Shown one piece after another: positions 63,721-64,000 of a stretch of 64,000 bases of DNA. The notes under the pieces are model-generated. The model was not told the origin of the DNA. It did not search any database and worked only from the letters and a program-made list of their open reading frames with translations. The position numbers and the translations under genes were made by a program. The DNA is from Roseinatronobacter monicus (GTDB lineage Bacteria > Pseudomonadota > Alphaproteobacteria > Rhodobacterales > Rhodobacteraceae). The DNA is taken from NCBI RefSeq assembly GCF_006716865.1, contig NZ_VFPT01000001.1:801001-865000 (forward strand). The letters run 5' to 3'. Each line of letters begins with the position of its first letter. Position 1 is the stretch's first letter.

Positions 63721-64000
63721 ATGTCTGCGCAAGGCACAATAGCGAACGGGAAAGCAGTGTGCCGCAATCAGGCGATAGGTGATCTGCTTCCTTTCGGAGT
63801 GCGGCTGTATTTGTCCCATGTCGGAGCGGGGAAATCGTTGCGCGCGCTGGGAAAGGACTACGGATGCCATGCCTCGACTGTCTTGCGTCAGGTCCGCCAT
63901 TTTGAAAACCGCCGTGATGATCCGCTTGTAGATGATGCGCTGCGCCGCCTTGATGATGCGTTGCGCGCCCCACCCAAGCCCCTGTCAGAAAAGGGTGTCA
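63721..64000 (+). CDS. DUF6456 family protein, N-terminal part (cut by window edge)
   Basis: From ATG 63721 the frame is open to the window end (93 codons): MSAQGTIANGKAV, VRLYLSHVGAGKSLRALGKDYG, HASTVLRQVRHFENRRDDPLVD. The SLRALGKDYGCHASTVLRQV part looks like a helix-turn-helix, consistent with the regulator-like DUF6456 proteins of Rhodobacterales. AGGGAG lies 11-16 bases upstream. The C-terminal domain is outside the window. Confidence 0.78.
   Translation, partial: MSAQGTIANGKAVCRNQAIGDLLPFGVRLYLSHVGAGKSLRALGKDYGCHASTVLRQVRHFENRRDDPLVDDALRRLDDALRAPPKPLSEKGV

Overview
The window reads as a gene-dense, GC-rich chromosomal segment of an alphaproteobacterium of the Rhodobacterales (Roseobacter/Rhodobacter group). 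Support comes from a class I polyhydroxybutyrate synthase, a DddL-type DMSP lyase, a sulfolactate/DHPS catabolic block, order-typical small proteins (DUF2842, DUF6477, DUF6456), a SigF-NrsF pair and divergent hemE/hemC with a TGT-N12-ACA (PpsR/CrtJ-type) site between them. No tRNA, rRNA or CRISPR was seen.

Layout. 1-650 is the 3' end of phaC. 992-3790 holds three regulators (GlxA/AraC type, XRE-cupin, LacI). 3876-16965 is a sulfonate block: a SsuABC/TauABC-like importer with two different permeases, HpsN, a DegT-type aminotransferase, an SDR and a zinc-type alcohol dehydrogenase, then (across a nucleotidyltransferase-like gene and a divergent GntR regulator) a ComC-like sulfolactate dehydrogenase, sulfolactate sulfo-lyase SuyAB and a YeiH-type exporter. 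16960-20930 is a SigF/NrsF module and a three-gene overlapping operon (FAD oxidoreductase, membrane methyltransferase-like protein, UbiG-like methyltransferase). 21147-24316 is a nickel ECF importer (NikLMQO) with NikR and an exact NikR box. 24483-29958 has a BKACE enzyme, hemE/hemC and ycjX/ycjF. 30031-31507 is an IS4-family (IS50/Tn5-like) element. 31596-48377 is mostly housekeeping and stress genes (cinA-like, rsmD, peroxiredoxin, phhB, purA, secG, pyrG) ending with dddL.

48408-54266 is a gene graveyard: the 3' end of a quinone oxidoreductase, a second identical IS copy without target duplication, a NosR/NirI-family gene cut before its membrane part, a 3' fragment of a PQQ alcohol dehydrogenase abutting a 5'-truncated aldehyde dehydrogenase, an intact TauE/SafE permease and a coxG remnant. 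54427-61651 has a trans-sulfuration-type PLP enzyme, an MFS carrier, and a tctCBA importer followed by a D-tartrate dehydratase. The window ends with dusA, DUF6477 and the start of a DUF6456 gene.

Most interesting system: the sulfonate block. HpsN, a ComC-like dehydrogenase, SuyAB and an exporter give DHPS -> sulfolactate -> pyruvate + sulfite. A PLP aminotransferase and two additional dehydrogenases lie in the same transcription unit, and uptake is by a taurine-type ABC importer. An amino-sulfonate such as cysteinolate is therefore a reasonable, untested, substrate. A LacI-type consensus operator precedes the importer and a perfect 16-bp palindrome lies between the GntR gene and comC.
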